From CAVSJJ01 sp963771015 (GTDB taxonomy: Bacteria; Actinomycetota; Actinomycetes; Actinomycetales; Dermatophilaceae): DNA of 64,000 nt. Both the position numbers and the translations under genes were made by a program. Of this stretch, positions 35,855 through 45,796 are shown in pieces; positions within the stretch are counted from its first letter, which is position 1, and every line of letters starts with the position of its first letter. The stretch is from positions 372,001 through 436,000 of the forward strand of contig CAVYRN010000005.1 in the NCBI GenBank assembly GCA_963771015.1. The letters run 5' to 3'. The notes under the pieces are model-generated. The model was not told the DNA's origin. It made no database searches and saw only the letters and a program-made list of their open reading frames with translations.

Positions 35855-35906
35855 GGCCTGACCGGCCGCCACAGGGGGTGGCGGCCCGCAGGGAAGGGAG
35901 CCGGCC

Positions 35907-36197
35907 ATGGCCGCGCAGTTCCAGGTCGACACGGACCGCATCCAGGCCGCCGCGGGTGACATCGCCCGGATCTCCGGCGAGATCGAGTCCCAGGTGGCCG
36001 TCATGATGGCCCGGCTGACCGCGCTCCAGGACGCGTGGTCCGGCACGGCTGCGGCCCGGTTCCAGGGCGTCCTCGGCCAGTGGCAGGGTACCCAGCGCCA
36101 GGTCAAGGCATCCCTGGACGGGATCGGCCAGGTGCTGGGCGCCGCCGGGGCGCAGTACGCGGAGACCGAGGCCCAGGCGGCGCGGATGTTCGGCTGA
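35907..36197 (+). CDS. WXG100 (ESAT-6-like) protein
   Basis: The 96-residue protein has the expected size and two-helix hairpin pattern, with the central W-S-G turn (LQDAWSGTAAARFQ). WXG100 proteins are type VII secretion substrates and usually occur in pairs or next to EccC ATPases. Here it is alone: no EccC, EccB, EccD or second WXG100 gene is in the window. It may be a conserved orphan, or be exported by a system encoded elsewhere. The ATG follows GGGAAGGGAG. Confidence 0.88.
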   Translation: MAAQFQVDTDRIQAAAGDIARISGEIESQVAVMMARLTALQDAWSGTAAARFQGVLGQWQGTQRQVKASLDGIGQVLGAAGAQYAETEAQAARMFG

Positions 36198-36217
36198 GCC
36201 CGTCCCCGACGGGGACA

Positions 36218-36260
36218 CCGGGTGGGGGCCGGCATCCCCTGATGGCCGGCTCCCACCCGG
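36218..36260. terminator. Bidirectional hairpin between WXG100 and the ABC permease
   Basis: CCGGGTGGG...CAT and its complement pair over about 18 bases with one bulge and a GU pair. It sits between convergent genes and should serve both. Confidence 0.65.
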
Positions 36261-36275
36261 GTCCGGATCCCGCGG

Positions 36276-38819
36276 CTACTCGGTCGTCACCGCCCGGAGG
36301 ATGTCGAGCCGGGCGGCCCGGCGCCCGGGCCACAGGGCGGCGAGCACCCCGACGACCGCGGCGATGGCGACGAAGACGACGAGCTGACCGCCGGGGATGG
36401 CCAGGACGTCGATCCCGTCCCCGGCCAGCGACCGCTGGAGCGCCACCCCGAACAGCAGCCCCAGCCCCACGCCCAGCGCGGCGCCGAGGACGGCGATGAC
36501 GACCGACTCGAGGCGCAGCATCGTCCGCAGCTGCCGGCGGCTCAGGCCCACCGCCCTCAGCAGGCCGATCTCACGGGTCCGCTCGATGACCGACAGTGCC
36601 AGGGTGTTGATGATGCCGAGGATGGCGATGATGACGGCGAGCCCGAGCAGGGCGTCGATGAGGTAGAGCATCTGGTCGATCGGGGCCCGCTGCTCCTCGG
36701 CGAAGGCAGCCTGGTCCTTGACCGTGACGAGCGGCTGGTCCTTGAGCGCCGTGTCGAGCGCCCGACCGACCGTCGCGGGATCGGCGCCCGGCGCCCGGGT
36801 GACATAGGCGTAGCTGTCCTCGGCCGGCATACCGAGCTTGTCGAAGCCGCCCAGCGAGAACAGGAACCCCGTCCCGACCATGGGCGTGCTGTCGAAGATG
36901 CCGGCGACCTTCGGCCGGATCGTTCTGCCGTTCGCGGCGACGGTCACCGTGTCCCCGATGGCGATGTGGTCGGACGCGGCGCGCTTGGCGCTGACGAGGA
37001 CGCTGCCCTCGGCGAGGTCGGTGAACGTCCCGTCCGTCATCGGCAGCGGCCGGATCTTGGCCATGGCCGCAACGTCGACGGCCGCGACGTAGCGCCTCTC
37101 CCCGTCGAGCTCCACGGGTGCATAGCGGAACCGCGCCACCGTCGCGACGCCGTCCACCGTCGCGACCGCGTCGGTGACCTTGGCCGAGAAGGGCATCCCG
37201 ATCGCGTTGGACACGACGTAGTCGGCGGCGAAGTCGCGCTGGATCACCTTGTCGACGCTGGCCTTCGCCGAGGCGCCGAACACGGTCATCATCGACACGA
37301 GGGTCACGCCGATCATCAGGGCTGATGCCGTCGCGGCCGTTCGGCGCGGGTTGCGTTGGGCGTTCTGCTCGGCCATGAGTCCCACCGCGCCGAAGAGGCG
37401 GCGGAAGAGCGCACCGAGCAGCGCGATGACCGGGCGGCCGAGGAGCGGGCTGGTGAACGCCACCCCGAGGACGACGCCGAGGATGCCGCCACCGACGACG
37501 TACGTCGCCTTCGGCACGTCGGTGAACAGGCCGGTCAGCAGGGCTGCCGCGCCGAGGACGACGAGCCCCAGGCCGAACCACACGCGGCGGTGCAGCGAGC
37601 CCTCGGCGATGATGACGTCCTCACGCAGCGCGGCGACCGGCGGGACCCGGCCGGCGCGCCGGGCCGGCAGGTAGGCCGCCAGGAGGGTGACCCCGATGCC
37701 CACGACGAAGGCGGCGATGACCGTCCGGGGTGCCAGGACGAGCCCGGAACCGGACAGGTCGAGCCCGATCCGGGCGAACAGCGCCTTGATCCCCATGGCG
37801 AGAAGCAGCCCCACGCCGAGTCCGCCGACCGCGCCGAAGAGCCCCATGACGAACGCCTCGAAGAGGACCGAACGGCCGACCTGGGCCTGGTCGGCTCCGA
37901 TGGCTCGCAGCAGGGCCAGCTCACGGCTGCGTTGGGCCACGAGGATGGAGAAGGTGTTGACGATGATGAAGGCGCCGACGACCAGGGCGATGCCCGCGAA
38001 GACGAGGAGGAAGGTGTTGATGTAGGTCAGCGCCTGCTGGACCTGGGACGCACCCTCCGCGGCCGCCGCGTCGCCGGTGACCGCCTCGAGCCCGCTCGGC
38101 AGCCGGGTCGCGACGGCGTCCCGGAGCTGGGACTGGGAGGTCCCGGGCGCGGCCGTCACCCAGATGTCGTTGAAGGCGTCCTTACCACCCATGAACAGCT
38201 GTTGCGCGGTGTGCGTGTCGAAGATCGCCAGGCTGGCTCCGACCATGCTGCCGCTGCCGAAGCTGGCCGTGCCGACGAGGGTCGCCGTGAAGCGCGGCTC
38301 GGCGCCCGTGGAGACGAACGTGACCGTGTCGCCGACGAAGTAGCCGCCCGTGTCGGCCGTCTTGGCATCCAGGGCGACCTCGCCGGCCTTCTCGGGCCAC
38401 CGGCCGCCCACAAGGGTCGCGCTCTCGACGCCGTGTGCCGCCGGAGCGCCGGTGTGGTTGACGGCGATGCCGGGCGCCCCCATGCCGCCGATGAGCTTGC
38501 CGCTCTTGGCGACGACGAAGGTCCCGAACTGGCCGATCGTCCCGTCGACCCGGGCTGCGCCGGGCGTGCCGTCGAGCGAGGCGACGACCGAGCCGGGCAC
38601 CGTCTGGGTGCTCTGCCGCCCGTCACCGCCGCCGGTCCCGACCGGCCGGACGATGACGTCACCGACCGACCCGCTCATGATCGAGTCGAAGGATCGACCG
38701 AGGGTGTCGGTGAAGATGAACGACCCGGCGACGAACGCGACGCCGAGGACGACGGCGAAGGCACTCATGAACAGCCGCAGCTTGCGGGCCATGAGGCTCT
38801 TCCAGCTGGCGCGGAGCAT
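36276..38819 (-). CDS. FtsX/MacB-type ABC transporter permease
   Basis: This 847-residue permease opens with LRASWKSLMARKLRLFMSAF and has the duplicated layout of large FtsX-family permeases. A membrane helix and large outer domain are followed by three helices (FLLVFAGIALVVGAFIIVNT and neighbours), and then a second copy ending in the FtsX core (LLGLAVIIAILGIINTLALS, RTREIGLLRAVGLSRRQLR). It starts six bases from the ATPase stop. Such exporters move lipids, peptides or drugs outward. The substrate is unknown. Confidence 0.9.
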   Translation of the reverse strand: MLRASWKSLMARKLRLFMSAFAVVLGVAFVAGSFIFTDTLGRSFDSIMSGSVGDVIVRPVGTGGGDGRQSTQTVPGSVVASLDGTPGAARVDGTIGQFGTFVVAKSGKLIGGMGAPGIAVNHTGAPAAHGVESATLVGGRWPEKAGEVALDAKTADTGGYFVGDTVTFVSTGAEPRFTATLVGTASFGSGSMVGASLAIFDTHTAQQLFMGGKDAFNDIWVTAAPGTSQSQLRDAVATRLPSGLEAVTGDAAAAEGASQVQQALTYINTFLLVFAGIALVVGAFIIVNTFSILVAQRSRELALLRAIGADQAQVGRSVLFEAFVMGLFGAVGGLGVGLLLAMGIKALFARIGLDLSGSGLVLAPRTVIAAFVVGIGVTLLAAYLPARRAGRVPPVAALREDVIIAEGSLHRRVWFGLGLVVLGAAALLTGLFTDVPKATYVVGGGILGVVLGVAFTSPLLGRPVIALLGALFRRLFGAVGLMAEQNAQRNPRRTAATASALMIGVTLVSMMTVFGASAKASVDKVIQRDFAADYVVSNAIGMPFSAKVTDAVATVDGVATVARFRYAPVELDGERRYVAAVDVAAMAKIRPLPMTDGTFTDLAEGSVLVSAKRAASDHIAIGDTVTVAANGRTIRPKVAGIFDSTPMVGTGFLFSLGGFDKLGMPAEDSYAYVTRAPGADPATVGRALDTALKDQPLVTVKDQAAFAEEQRAPIDQMLYLIDALLGLAVIIAILGIINTLALSVIERTREIGLLRAVGLSRRQLRTMLRLESVVIAVLGAALGVGLGLLFGVALQRSLAGDGIDVLAIPGGQLVVFVAIAAVVGVLAALWPGRRAARLDILRAVTTE

Positions 38820-38824
38820 CGGGC

Positions 38825-39625
38825 TCAGACTCCCGTCCGGGGCGCGGCGCCGCGCCCGTCGAGGCTCCGCATCCGGGCGAGGACGCTGTCCGGCGTGGGC
38901 GCGCGCAGCTCACCGACGACCTGGCCGTCGGCGAGGAAGACGACCCGGTCGGTCCAGCTCGCGGCATTCGGGTCGTGGGTGACCATGACGATCGTCTGGC
39001 CGAACTCGTCGACCGAGCGACGCAGGAAGCCGAGGACCTCGGCGCCGGACGTACTGTCGAGGTTGCCGGTCGGCTCGTCGGCGAAGATCACCTCCGGGCG
39101 GCTGACGAGAGCGCGGGCGCAGGCGACTCGCTGCTGCTGACCCCCGGAGAGCTCGGTCGGCCGGTGGTCGAGCCGGTCGCGCAGCCCGATGGTGTCGATG
39201 ACCTGGTCGAACCAGGCCGTGTCCGGCTTGCGTCCCGCGATGGCGAGCGGCAGGAGGATGTTCTCCTCCGCCGTGAGCGTCGGGATGAGGTTGAAGGACT
39301 GGAAGACGAACCCGATGTGGTCGCGCCGCGCGCGGGTCAGGTCCTTCTCGCCCAGGGCGGTCAGCTCGGTGTCGGCGAGGAACACCCGGCCACGGGTCAC
39401 CGAGTCCAGACCGGCTGCGCAGTGCATGAGGGTCGACTTGCCCGAGCCCGATGGGCCCATGATCGCGGTGAACTCCCCGGCGGCGATGTCGAGGCTGACG
39501 TGCGCCAGGGCCACGACGGCCGTGTCACCGCGCCCGTAGACCTTCGAGATGTCGTCGACCCGCGCGGCGATGCGGGTCGACCGTGCGGTGGCGCTCGCCT
39601 CGGGGACGGTGGCGTTGGTGGTCAT
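38825..39625 (-). CDS. MacB/LolD-type ABC transporter ATP-binding protein
   Basis: This 266-residue ATPase has Walker A GPSGSGKST, the signature LSGGQQQRVACARAL and Walker B VIFADEPTGNLDS, in the arrangement of LolD/MacB/FtsE proteins. About 30 extra residues precede the ABC domain. AGGAG lies before the ATG. It is the first gene of the exporter operon and is divergent from the PadR regulator, which likely controls it. Confidence 0.93.
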   Translation of the reverse strand: MTTNATVPEASATARSTRIAARVDDISKVYGRGDTAVVALAHVSLDIAAGEFTAIMGPSGSGKSTLMHCAAGLDSVTRGRVFLADTELTALGEKDLTRARRDHIGFVFQSFNLIPTLTAEENILLPLAIAGRKPDTAWFDQVIDTIGLRDRLDHRPTELSGGQQQRVACARALVSRPEVIFADEPTGNLDSTSGAEVLGFLRRSVDEFGQTIVMVTHDPNAASWTDRVVFLADGQVVGELRAPTPDSVLARMRSLDGRGAAPRTGV

Positions 39626-39833
39626 GTCTCTCCTGCTGCGGTAGCGCTGGGGTCGGCACTGTCGTCTCGGGATGCCGCGCTGCGGCCTCCGGATGGGAGC
39701 CGGCTGTGCGTCGGCTGTCCCGTCGCTGACACGCTACGGGGCCCACCCCACGCTTCGCTGTGGGGTTTCCCCCTGAGCCGACCCTGACCTACCCCGGAGG
39801 CGGACCCGACTTGTCGTGCTGGGCGGAGACAGG

Positions 39834-39839
39834 TACCTT
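39834..39839 (+). promoter_or_regulatory. -10 box (TACCTT), leaderless PadR gene
   Basis: TACCTT ends seven bases before the ATG at 39847, with no Shine-Dalgarno. The surrounding GGTACC dyad might also be bound by PadR itself. Confidence 0.45.
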
Positions 39840-39846
39840 GTAACGC

Positions 39847-40194
39847 ATGGCAGCAGGTGGCCCGGCGTTGGCCCAGCTCCGCAGGGGCACCCTCGAGCAC
39901 TGCGTCCTCGCCCTGCTCGCCGACGGCGAGCGGTACGGCTACGACCTGGTCGGTGAGCTGTCCGCGGCCGGCCTCGTCGCGAGCGAGGGCACCGTCTACC
40001 CCCTGCTGTCCCGGCTGCGTCGCGATGACCTCGTCGCCACGTCGTGGCGCGAGTCGGCCTCCGGGCCGCCGCGGCGCTACTACTCGCTCACCGGGGCGGG
40101 GCGACGGACGCTCGCCGAGTTCGCCGCCGCCTGGGTCGAGTTCCGGACCGCCGTCGATGCAATCCTGGCCAAGCACGGAGAGGACACGCCATGA
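39847..40194 (+). CDS. PadR-family transcriptional regulator
   Basis: The 115-residue protein is a winged helix of the PadR family: RRGTLEHCVLALLADGERYGYDLV, then EGTVYPLLSRLRRDDLV as recognition helix and PRRYYSLTGAGRR as the wing. It is divergent from an ABC exporter and overlaps the HAAS gene (ATGA). In this standard arrangement the regulator represses the exporter and the membrane partner until a signal appears. Confidence 0.92.
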   Translation: MAAGGPALAQLRRGTLEHCVLALLADGERYGYDLVGELSAAGLVASEGTVYPLLSRLRRDDLVATSWRESASGPPRRYYSLTGAGRRTLAEFAAAWVEFRTAVDAILAKHGEDTP

Positions 40195-40901
40195 CCGCTG
40201 CGATGAACCACCCACTCATCTCGGACTACGTGGCCCGGCTCAACGCCGCCGCCGCGACGCTGCCGCCGGACCAGCGCGCCGAGCTCGTCGCCGACATCGA
40301 GGCCCACCTGCGCGACGCGATGGCGCACGACCGGGCCTCCGAGGCGGACCTGCGCGCAGTCCTCGACCGGCTCGGTTCCCCCGAGGAGCTCGTCGCCGAG
40401 GCCGGCGGCGCGAGCCCCGTGGTGGATGCCGCCGGCGCGCCCCAGGCAATCCCGATGGCGTCCCACCGGAGCAGGAACCGCGAGGTCGCCGCGCTCGTCC
40501 TGTTCGCGCTCACCGGGGTCCTCACGATCTCGCTCATCGGCGCCCCGATAGCGGTTCTCACGTGGATCCCCGCCGTCGTGCTGCTCCTCGTCTCGTCCGT
40601 GTGGTCCCCTCGGGAGAAGCTGGCCGGCGGGCTCGTCCTCGGCCTCGTTGGCTCACCCATGCTCCTCGTCGGGGCCGGCCTGGCACCGGCGATGTTCTTC
40701 CCCGCCGAGGTCTGCGCCTCATGGCCCGACGAGATCGACATCGCCACCGGAGCCGTGATCCGACCCGGGCGCGCGGAGTGCACCGGCGGCGCCCCGTCGT
40801 GGCTCCCGTGGCTCGCCGGCGCGGTCGTCCTCATTGTGGTCGCGCTGTGGCTGCTCACCTGGGTCCGGCTGTGGCGATCGGCGCGACGGGCCGCCCCGTA
40901 G
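40191..40901 (+). CDS. HAAS-domain membrane protein
   Basis: The N-terminal ~75 residues show the HAAS/DUF1700 signature (HPLISDYVARLNAAAATLPP ... ELVADIEAHLRDAM), usually found next to PadR regulators. Four hydrophobic helices follow. The ATG overlaps the PadR stop, so both are made together. HAAS proteins are thought to act as membrane signalling partners of PadR. 236 residues in total. Confidence 0.85.
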   Translation: MTAAMNHPLISDYVARLNAAAATLPPDQRAELVADIEAHLRDAMAHDRASEADLRAVLDRLGSPEELVAEAGGASPVVDAAGAPQAIPMASHRSRNREVAALVLFALTGVLTISLIGAPIAVLTWIPAVVLLLVSSVWSPREKLAGGLVLGLVGSPMLLVGAGLAPAMFFPAEVCASWPDEIDIATGAVIRPGRAECTGGAPSWLPWLAGAVVLIVVALWLLTWVRLWRSARRAAP

Positions 40902-40954
40902 CCCCGGGCCGGCGGCATACCCGGGACGGACCGGCGGCACAGCCGAGACGAACG

Positions 40955-40998
40955 AGTGGGGCCCGGAGGCGACCCATCGGTCGCATCCGGGCCCCACT
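40955..40998. terminator. Strong bidirectional hairpin between HAAS and groEL
   Basis: AGTGGGGCCCGGA pairs with TCCGGGCCCCACT, and after one mismatch the inner GCGACC pairs with GGTCGC around a 4-base loop. It lies between convergent genes. Confidence 0.85.
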
Positions 40999-41026
40999 GA
41001 CAAGCGGTGCCGCGCAGAGCGGTCGG

Positions 41027-42652
<1,626 letters not shown>

Positions 42653-42780
42653 TCGGGTGGTTCCTCCCACGCGAATCGAAGGGGTCGACCAGACGGCGCC
42701 CGCGACGGACGGGCCGGTCCGCACGCCTCATGTCATGCGTGCTCGCGCGGCCCTCGCCGGCTGGTCGTTCTGACAAGCAG

Positions 42781-42807
42781 TTGTCACTCTCACAACGAGA
42801 GTGCTAA
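42781..42807 (-). promoter_or_regulatory. CIRCE element (HrcA operator), groEL-proximal
   Basis: On the minus strand TTAGCACTC is followed nine bases later by GAGTGACAA, against the consensus TTAGCACTC-N9-GAGTGCTAA. HrcA binds here and releases on heat or misfolded-protein stress. Confidence 0.93.
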
Positions 42808-42812
42808 CGCTC

Positions 42813-42842
42813 ATTATTGGCACTCTCACCAGGAGAGTGCAA
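42813..42842 (-). promoter_or_regulatory. Candidate groEL promoter
   Basis: TTGCAC (42842-42837) as -35 and AATAAT (42818-42813) as -10, spaced 18 bases, lie inside and beside the distal CIRCE. Bound HrcA would block RNA polymerase. Confidence 0.6.
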
Positions 42843-42843
42843 A
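42817..42843 (-). promoter_or_regulatory. CIRCE element (HrcA operator), groEL-distal
   Basis: On the minus strand TTTGCACTC-N9-GAGTGCCAA matches CIRCE with one change in each arm. It is the second of two tandem sites, the usual arrangement upstream of actinobacterial groEL2. Confidence 0.9.
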
Positions 42844-43039
42844 CGCCGGGCATGCCGTCCGGTCGCTCCGTGGGACCGGGGGCCGCCCTCGGACGGCTCG
42901 GCCCGGCGCGCCTCGGGGGTAGGGGTCCCTCGCGGTGCCCGACTCAGGCGGCCGCGGCCTCGTCCGCGGCCTCGGTGAACAGAAGGGAAACAGCCGGAGA
43001 ACGATGGCCGACAGATTCGTGACCGCGCACCAAAACCGC

Positions 43040-43045
43040 CACACT
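43040..43045 (+). promoter_or_regulatory. -10-like box (CACACT), leaderless PiT gene
   Basis: CACACT ends seven bases before the GTG at 43053. It departs from TANNNT at the first base, so it is weaker than the other boxes listed. Confidence 0.35.
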
Positions 43046-43052
43046 GGTGGCC

Positions 43053-44321
43053 GTGACCGCTGCAACCGGCATCCTTGCCCTGGTCGTCATCACGGCCCTG
43101 GCCTTCGACTTCACCAACGGCTTCCACGACACCGGCAACGCCATGGCGACATCGATCGCGACCGGAGCCCTGCGCCCTCGGATCGCAGTGGCCCTGTCGG
43201 CCGTCCTCAACCTCGTGGGCGCGTTCCTGTCCGTCGAGGTCGCCCTCACCGTGACCAACGCCGTCATCAACATCCAGGACTCCACCGGCGCGCCCCGCGC
43301 CGAGTTCGTCGCGGACGGTGGAGAGTCCCTTCTGCTCATCGTCCTGGCCGGCCTGTGCGGGGGGATCATCTGGAACCTGCTCACCTGGCTCTTCGGTCTT
43401 CCGTCGAGCTCCTCGCACGCGCTGTTCGGCGGCCTCATGGGGGCGGCCATGGCCGGCCTCGGCGCCAGTGGGGTCAAGTGGGTCGGCGACGGCACCAAGC
43501 TCGACGGCGTCGTCGGGAAGGTCATCGTCCCCTCGCTCATCTCGCCCTTCGTCGCCCTGGCGGTGGCCGCCGTCGGGACCCGGCTCATCTACCTCATCAC
43601 CGAGGGCATCGCCGAGCGCTTCAAGGAGCGCGGCTTCCGCTGGGGCCAGATCGGCTCGGCCTCCCTGGTCTCCCTTGCCCACGGGACGAACGACGCGCAG
43701 AAGACGATGGGGGTCATCACGCTCGCGCTCATCGCGGCGGGCCGCTGGAGTGACACCAGCAGCGTCCCCCTGTGGGTCAAGGTCGTCTGCGCCGGCGCGA
43801 TCGCCCTCGGCACCTACATCGGGGGATGGCGCATCATCCGCACCCTCGGCAAGGGCCTGGTCGAGATCTCCGCGCCCCAGGGGCTGGCGGCCGAGTCCGC
43901 GTCGGCGGCGACCATCCTCGCGTCGAGCCACCTCGGGTTCGCGCTGTCGACGACCCACGTCGCCACGGGTTCGATCCTCGGCACGGGGATCGGCCAGCCG
44001 GGTGCGGAGGTCCGCTGGAACGTCGCGCTGCGGATGGTCGTCGCCTGGCTCATCACCCTGCCCATGGCGGGCCTCGTCGGTGCCGTCATGTGGGTCCTCG
44101 CCCACCTCCTCGGCGGGCTGCTCGGCGCCGCCGTCGTCTTCCTCGTTCTCACCGTCGCCGCGACGTGGATGTTCCTCCAGTCGCGCAAGTCCCCCGTCAC
44201 CCACCGCAACGTCAACGACGACTGGCAGGGCCCGGGCGGGCCCGCCGTGCCCCGCGACCAGACCGCGCCGGCCGACGCGCCGACCACCGCATCGACCACC
44301 GCGAGGGAGCAGACCCGATGA
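43053..44321 (+). CDS. PiT-family low-affinity phosphate permease
   Basis: This 422-residue transporter has about ten hydrophobic helices and both PiT signature repeats: ALAFDFTNGFHDTGNAMATS near the N-terminus and SLAHGTNDAQKTMGVITLAL in the second half. It imports metal-phosphate complexes by proton symport. The GTG at 43053 is chosen from the -10-like box; a GTG two codons upstream is the alternative. The next two genes match the mycobacterial pitA neighbourhood (small membrane protein and DUF3349). Confidence 0.93.
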   Translation: MTAATGILALVVITALAFDFTNGFHDTGNAMATSIATGALRPRIAVALSAVLNLVGAFLSVEVALTVTNAVINIQDSTGAPRAEFVADGGESLLLIVLAGLCGGIIWNLLTWLFGLPSSSSHALFGGLMGAAMAGLGASGVKWVGDGTKLDGVVGKVIVPSLISPFVALAVAAVGTRLIYLITEGIAERFKERGFRWGQIGSASLVSLAHGTNDAQKTMGVITLALIAAGRWSDTSSVPLWVKVVCAGAIALGTYIGGWRIIRTLGKGLVEISAPQGLAAESASAATILASSHLGFALSTTHVATGSILGTGIGQPGAEVRWNVALRMVVAWLITLPMAGLVGAVMWVLAHLLGGLLGAAVVFLVLTVAATWMFLQSRKSPVTHRNVNDDWQGPGGPAVPRDQTAPADAPTTASTTAREQTR

Positions 44322-44617
44322 ACACGATCACCCTCGCCCTGGCCGGCACGTGGAAGGTCCTGCTGGTCAGCCTGCTCCTCGGTGCCGGGCTCCCGGCGGT
44401 CTTCGCTCTCGGCATGCGGTCGCTCGCCTGGGGGGCCGGCGGCGACGCCGAGGTGAGCCACGCCCGGCCGCATCCGGCCGGCCGAGCACTCGCCATCGTG
44501 TGCTTCACGGTCGTCGTGGTCGGGATCGTCCTCGGGATCACCTACATCGTCGCCTCGGGACTCGGAATGAAGCTGAGCTTCGAGCACATCTACCCCCGGC
44601 TCGTCAGCAAGCACTGA
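44318..44617 (+). CDS. Small membrane protein coupled to PiT
   Basis: The ATG overlaps the PiT stop (ATGA). The 99-residue protein has two helices (WKVLLVSLLLGAGLPAVFAL and ALAIVCFTVVVVGIVLGITY) with a short polar loop between. The same small partner follows pitA in other actinobacteria, from memory, so it may be an accessory subunit or regulator of phosphate uptake. Function unproven. Confidence 0.75.
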   Translation: MNTITLALAGTWKVLLVSLLLGAGLPAVFALGMRSLAWGAGGDAEVSHARPHPAGRALAIVCFTVVVVGIVLGITYIVASGLGMKLSFEHIYPRLVSKH

Positions 44618-44619
44618 GG

Positions 44620-44625
44620 TACGGT
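44620..44625 (+). promoter_or_regulatory. -10 box (TACGGT), leaderless DUF3349 gene
   Basis: TACGGT overlaps the end of the preceding gene region and ends six bases before the ATG at 44632. Confidence 0.5.
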
Positions 44626-44631
44626 GCGCCC

Positions 44632-45294
44632 ATGACCGACCGGCCCTCCTTCCTGCGGCGGACCATCACGTGGCTCCGGGCAGGGTATCCGTCCGGCATC
44701 CCGCAGCAGGACTACGTCGCGCTCCTCGGCGTCCTGCACCGCCGGCTCACGGACGCGGAGGTCACGATGATCGCCGCCGAGCTGGCGCAGCACGCACAGG
44801 CCGACACCCCGATCGCCGAGGCCGAGATCCGTTCGCTCATCGAGACCCGCGCGTTCGAGGGCGCCTACGACGAGGACGTCGCCCGGGTGTCCGCGCGGCT
44901 CGCCAGCGGCGGCTGGCCGCTCGCCGGACCGCCGCCCGAGAACGACGCCGAGGCCGACGACGACGACGAGCCGATCGCCGAGGGCAGCGTCCTGGCCCGG
45001 ATCCTCGCCTGGCTGCGCGAGGGCTACCCCCAGGGGGTGCCCGACTACGACTACCAGCCCCTACTCGCACTTCTCCAGCGCCGGCTGACCAAGAGCGAGG
45101 TCAAGAAGGTCGCCAAGGCGCTGCGCCGCGCCGAGGTGATCCCGGCAGGGCCGGGCGACATCGCCGATGCGATCACCGACCTCACCAATGCCGAGCCGTC
45201 GGCGAACGACGTCCGCCGGGTGCGTAACAAGCTCGCCGCCAAGGGCTGGCCGGTCGAGTTCCCCGACCCCGGCGAGGACGAGCCCGCTCGCTGA
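44632..45294 (+). CDS. Tandem DUF3349 protein
   Basis: The 220-residue protein contains two copies of DUF3349, each about 90 residues. Copy 1 opens TITWLRAGYPSGIPQQDYVA and copy 2 opens ILAWLREGYPQGVPDYDYQP; each ends in a RV...LA..GWP segment. A Glu/Asp-rich linker joins them. Single-copy proteins are the norm, so this looks like an internal duplication. The family is small, helical and of unknown function, and neighbours phosphate transport genes elsewhere. Confidence 0.85.
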   Translation: MTDRPSFLRRTITWLRAGYPSGIPQQDYVALLGVLHRRLTDAEVTMIAAELAQHAQADTPIAEAEIRSLIETRAFEGAYDEDVARVSARLASGGWPLAGPPPENDAEADDDDEPIAEGSVLARILAWLREGYPQGVPDYDYQPLLALLQRRLTKSEVKKVAKALRRAEVIPAGPGDIADAITDLTNAEPSANDVRRVRNKLAAKGWPVEFPDPGEDEPAR

Positions 45295-45350
45295 CGGGTT
45301 CGACCGCGCCTGCAATGCCGCTCCCGGCCGGCCGGCAAGCGGCTGGGCTC

Positions 45351-45638
45351 CTAGGACTGGACGCCGAGGCGGCGGGCGGAGCGGGCCCGCTGGCGGCTGG
45401 CCCGCAGCCGGCGCAGGCGCTTGATGAGCATGGGGTCGTACTCGAGCGCGGCCGAGGAGTCGATGAGCCCGTTGAGCACCTGGTAGTAGCGGGTGGCACT
45501 CATGTCGAACAGCTCCTTGATGGCCTGCTCCTTGGCGCCGGCGTACTTCCACCACTGCCGCTCGAAGGCGATGATCTCGCGGTCCCGCTCCGACAGCTCG
45601 GTGGCGGTGGTGGTGACCTGCTCGCGGACGGCGCTCAC
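45351..45638 (-). CDS. DUF3263 family small protein
   Basis: The 95-residue protein matches DUF3263: LSERDREIIAFERQWWKYAG, then KEQAIKELFDMSATRYYQVL, NGLIDSSAALEYDPMLIKRL and a basic tail. The SATRYYQVLN part reads like a helix-turn-helix, so DNA binding is plausible. The GTG start follows GAGAAGGG at six bases. Function not established. Confidence 0.85.
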   Translation of the reverse strand: MSAVREQVTTTATELSERDREIIAFERQWWKYAGAKEQAIKELFDMSATRYYQVLNGLIDSSAALEYDPMLIKRLRRLRASRQRARSARRLGVQS

Positions 45639-45796
45639 ATTCGACCCTTCTCGTGTCGTGGATGGTCCCTCACTTTAGCCGGGGAATCACACCGCTGTCA
45701 TTCGCCTTGGCGGCTCCGCCGCGTGTCGGCTGGACAGGTGGCGGCAGACCCAACTCACCCGTCACACTCGTCACATCCGGCGCACGCGCGTCGGGC

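Larger units (their letters stand above)
35483..35906. other. 424-base region with ambiguous coding potential
   Basis: It begins with the NUDIX promoter and ends with the WXG100 leader. In between, two overlapping reading frames on opposite strands both show G/C-rich third positions. One is the minus ORF listed at 35549-35761. The other is a plus ORF (about 35671-35861) with one hydrophobic stretch. Neither has a convincing ribosome-binding site. A TAGCGT box at 35849-35854 probably drives the WXG100 gene. Confidence 0.4.
42653..43052. other. Divergent groEL / PiT control region
   Basis: The 400 bases hold the groEL leader, two CIRCE elements and promoter (42781-42843). About 200 bases follow in which no gene or convincing signal is seen, and then the CACACT box of the PiT gene. 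Confidence 0.5.

Noticed and set aside
35671..35861. Plus-strand ORF with a hydrophobic stretch upstream of the WXG100 gene
   Set aside because: It has no ribosome-binding site and no recognisable family, and several A/T-ending codons weaken it. It is mentioned in the region entry but not called as a gene.
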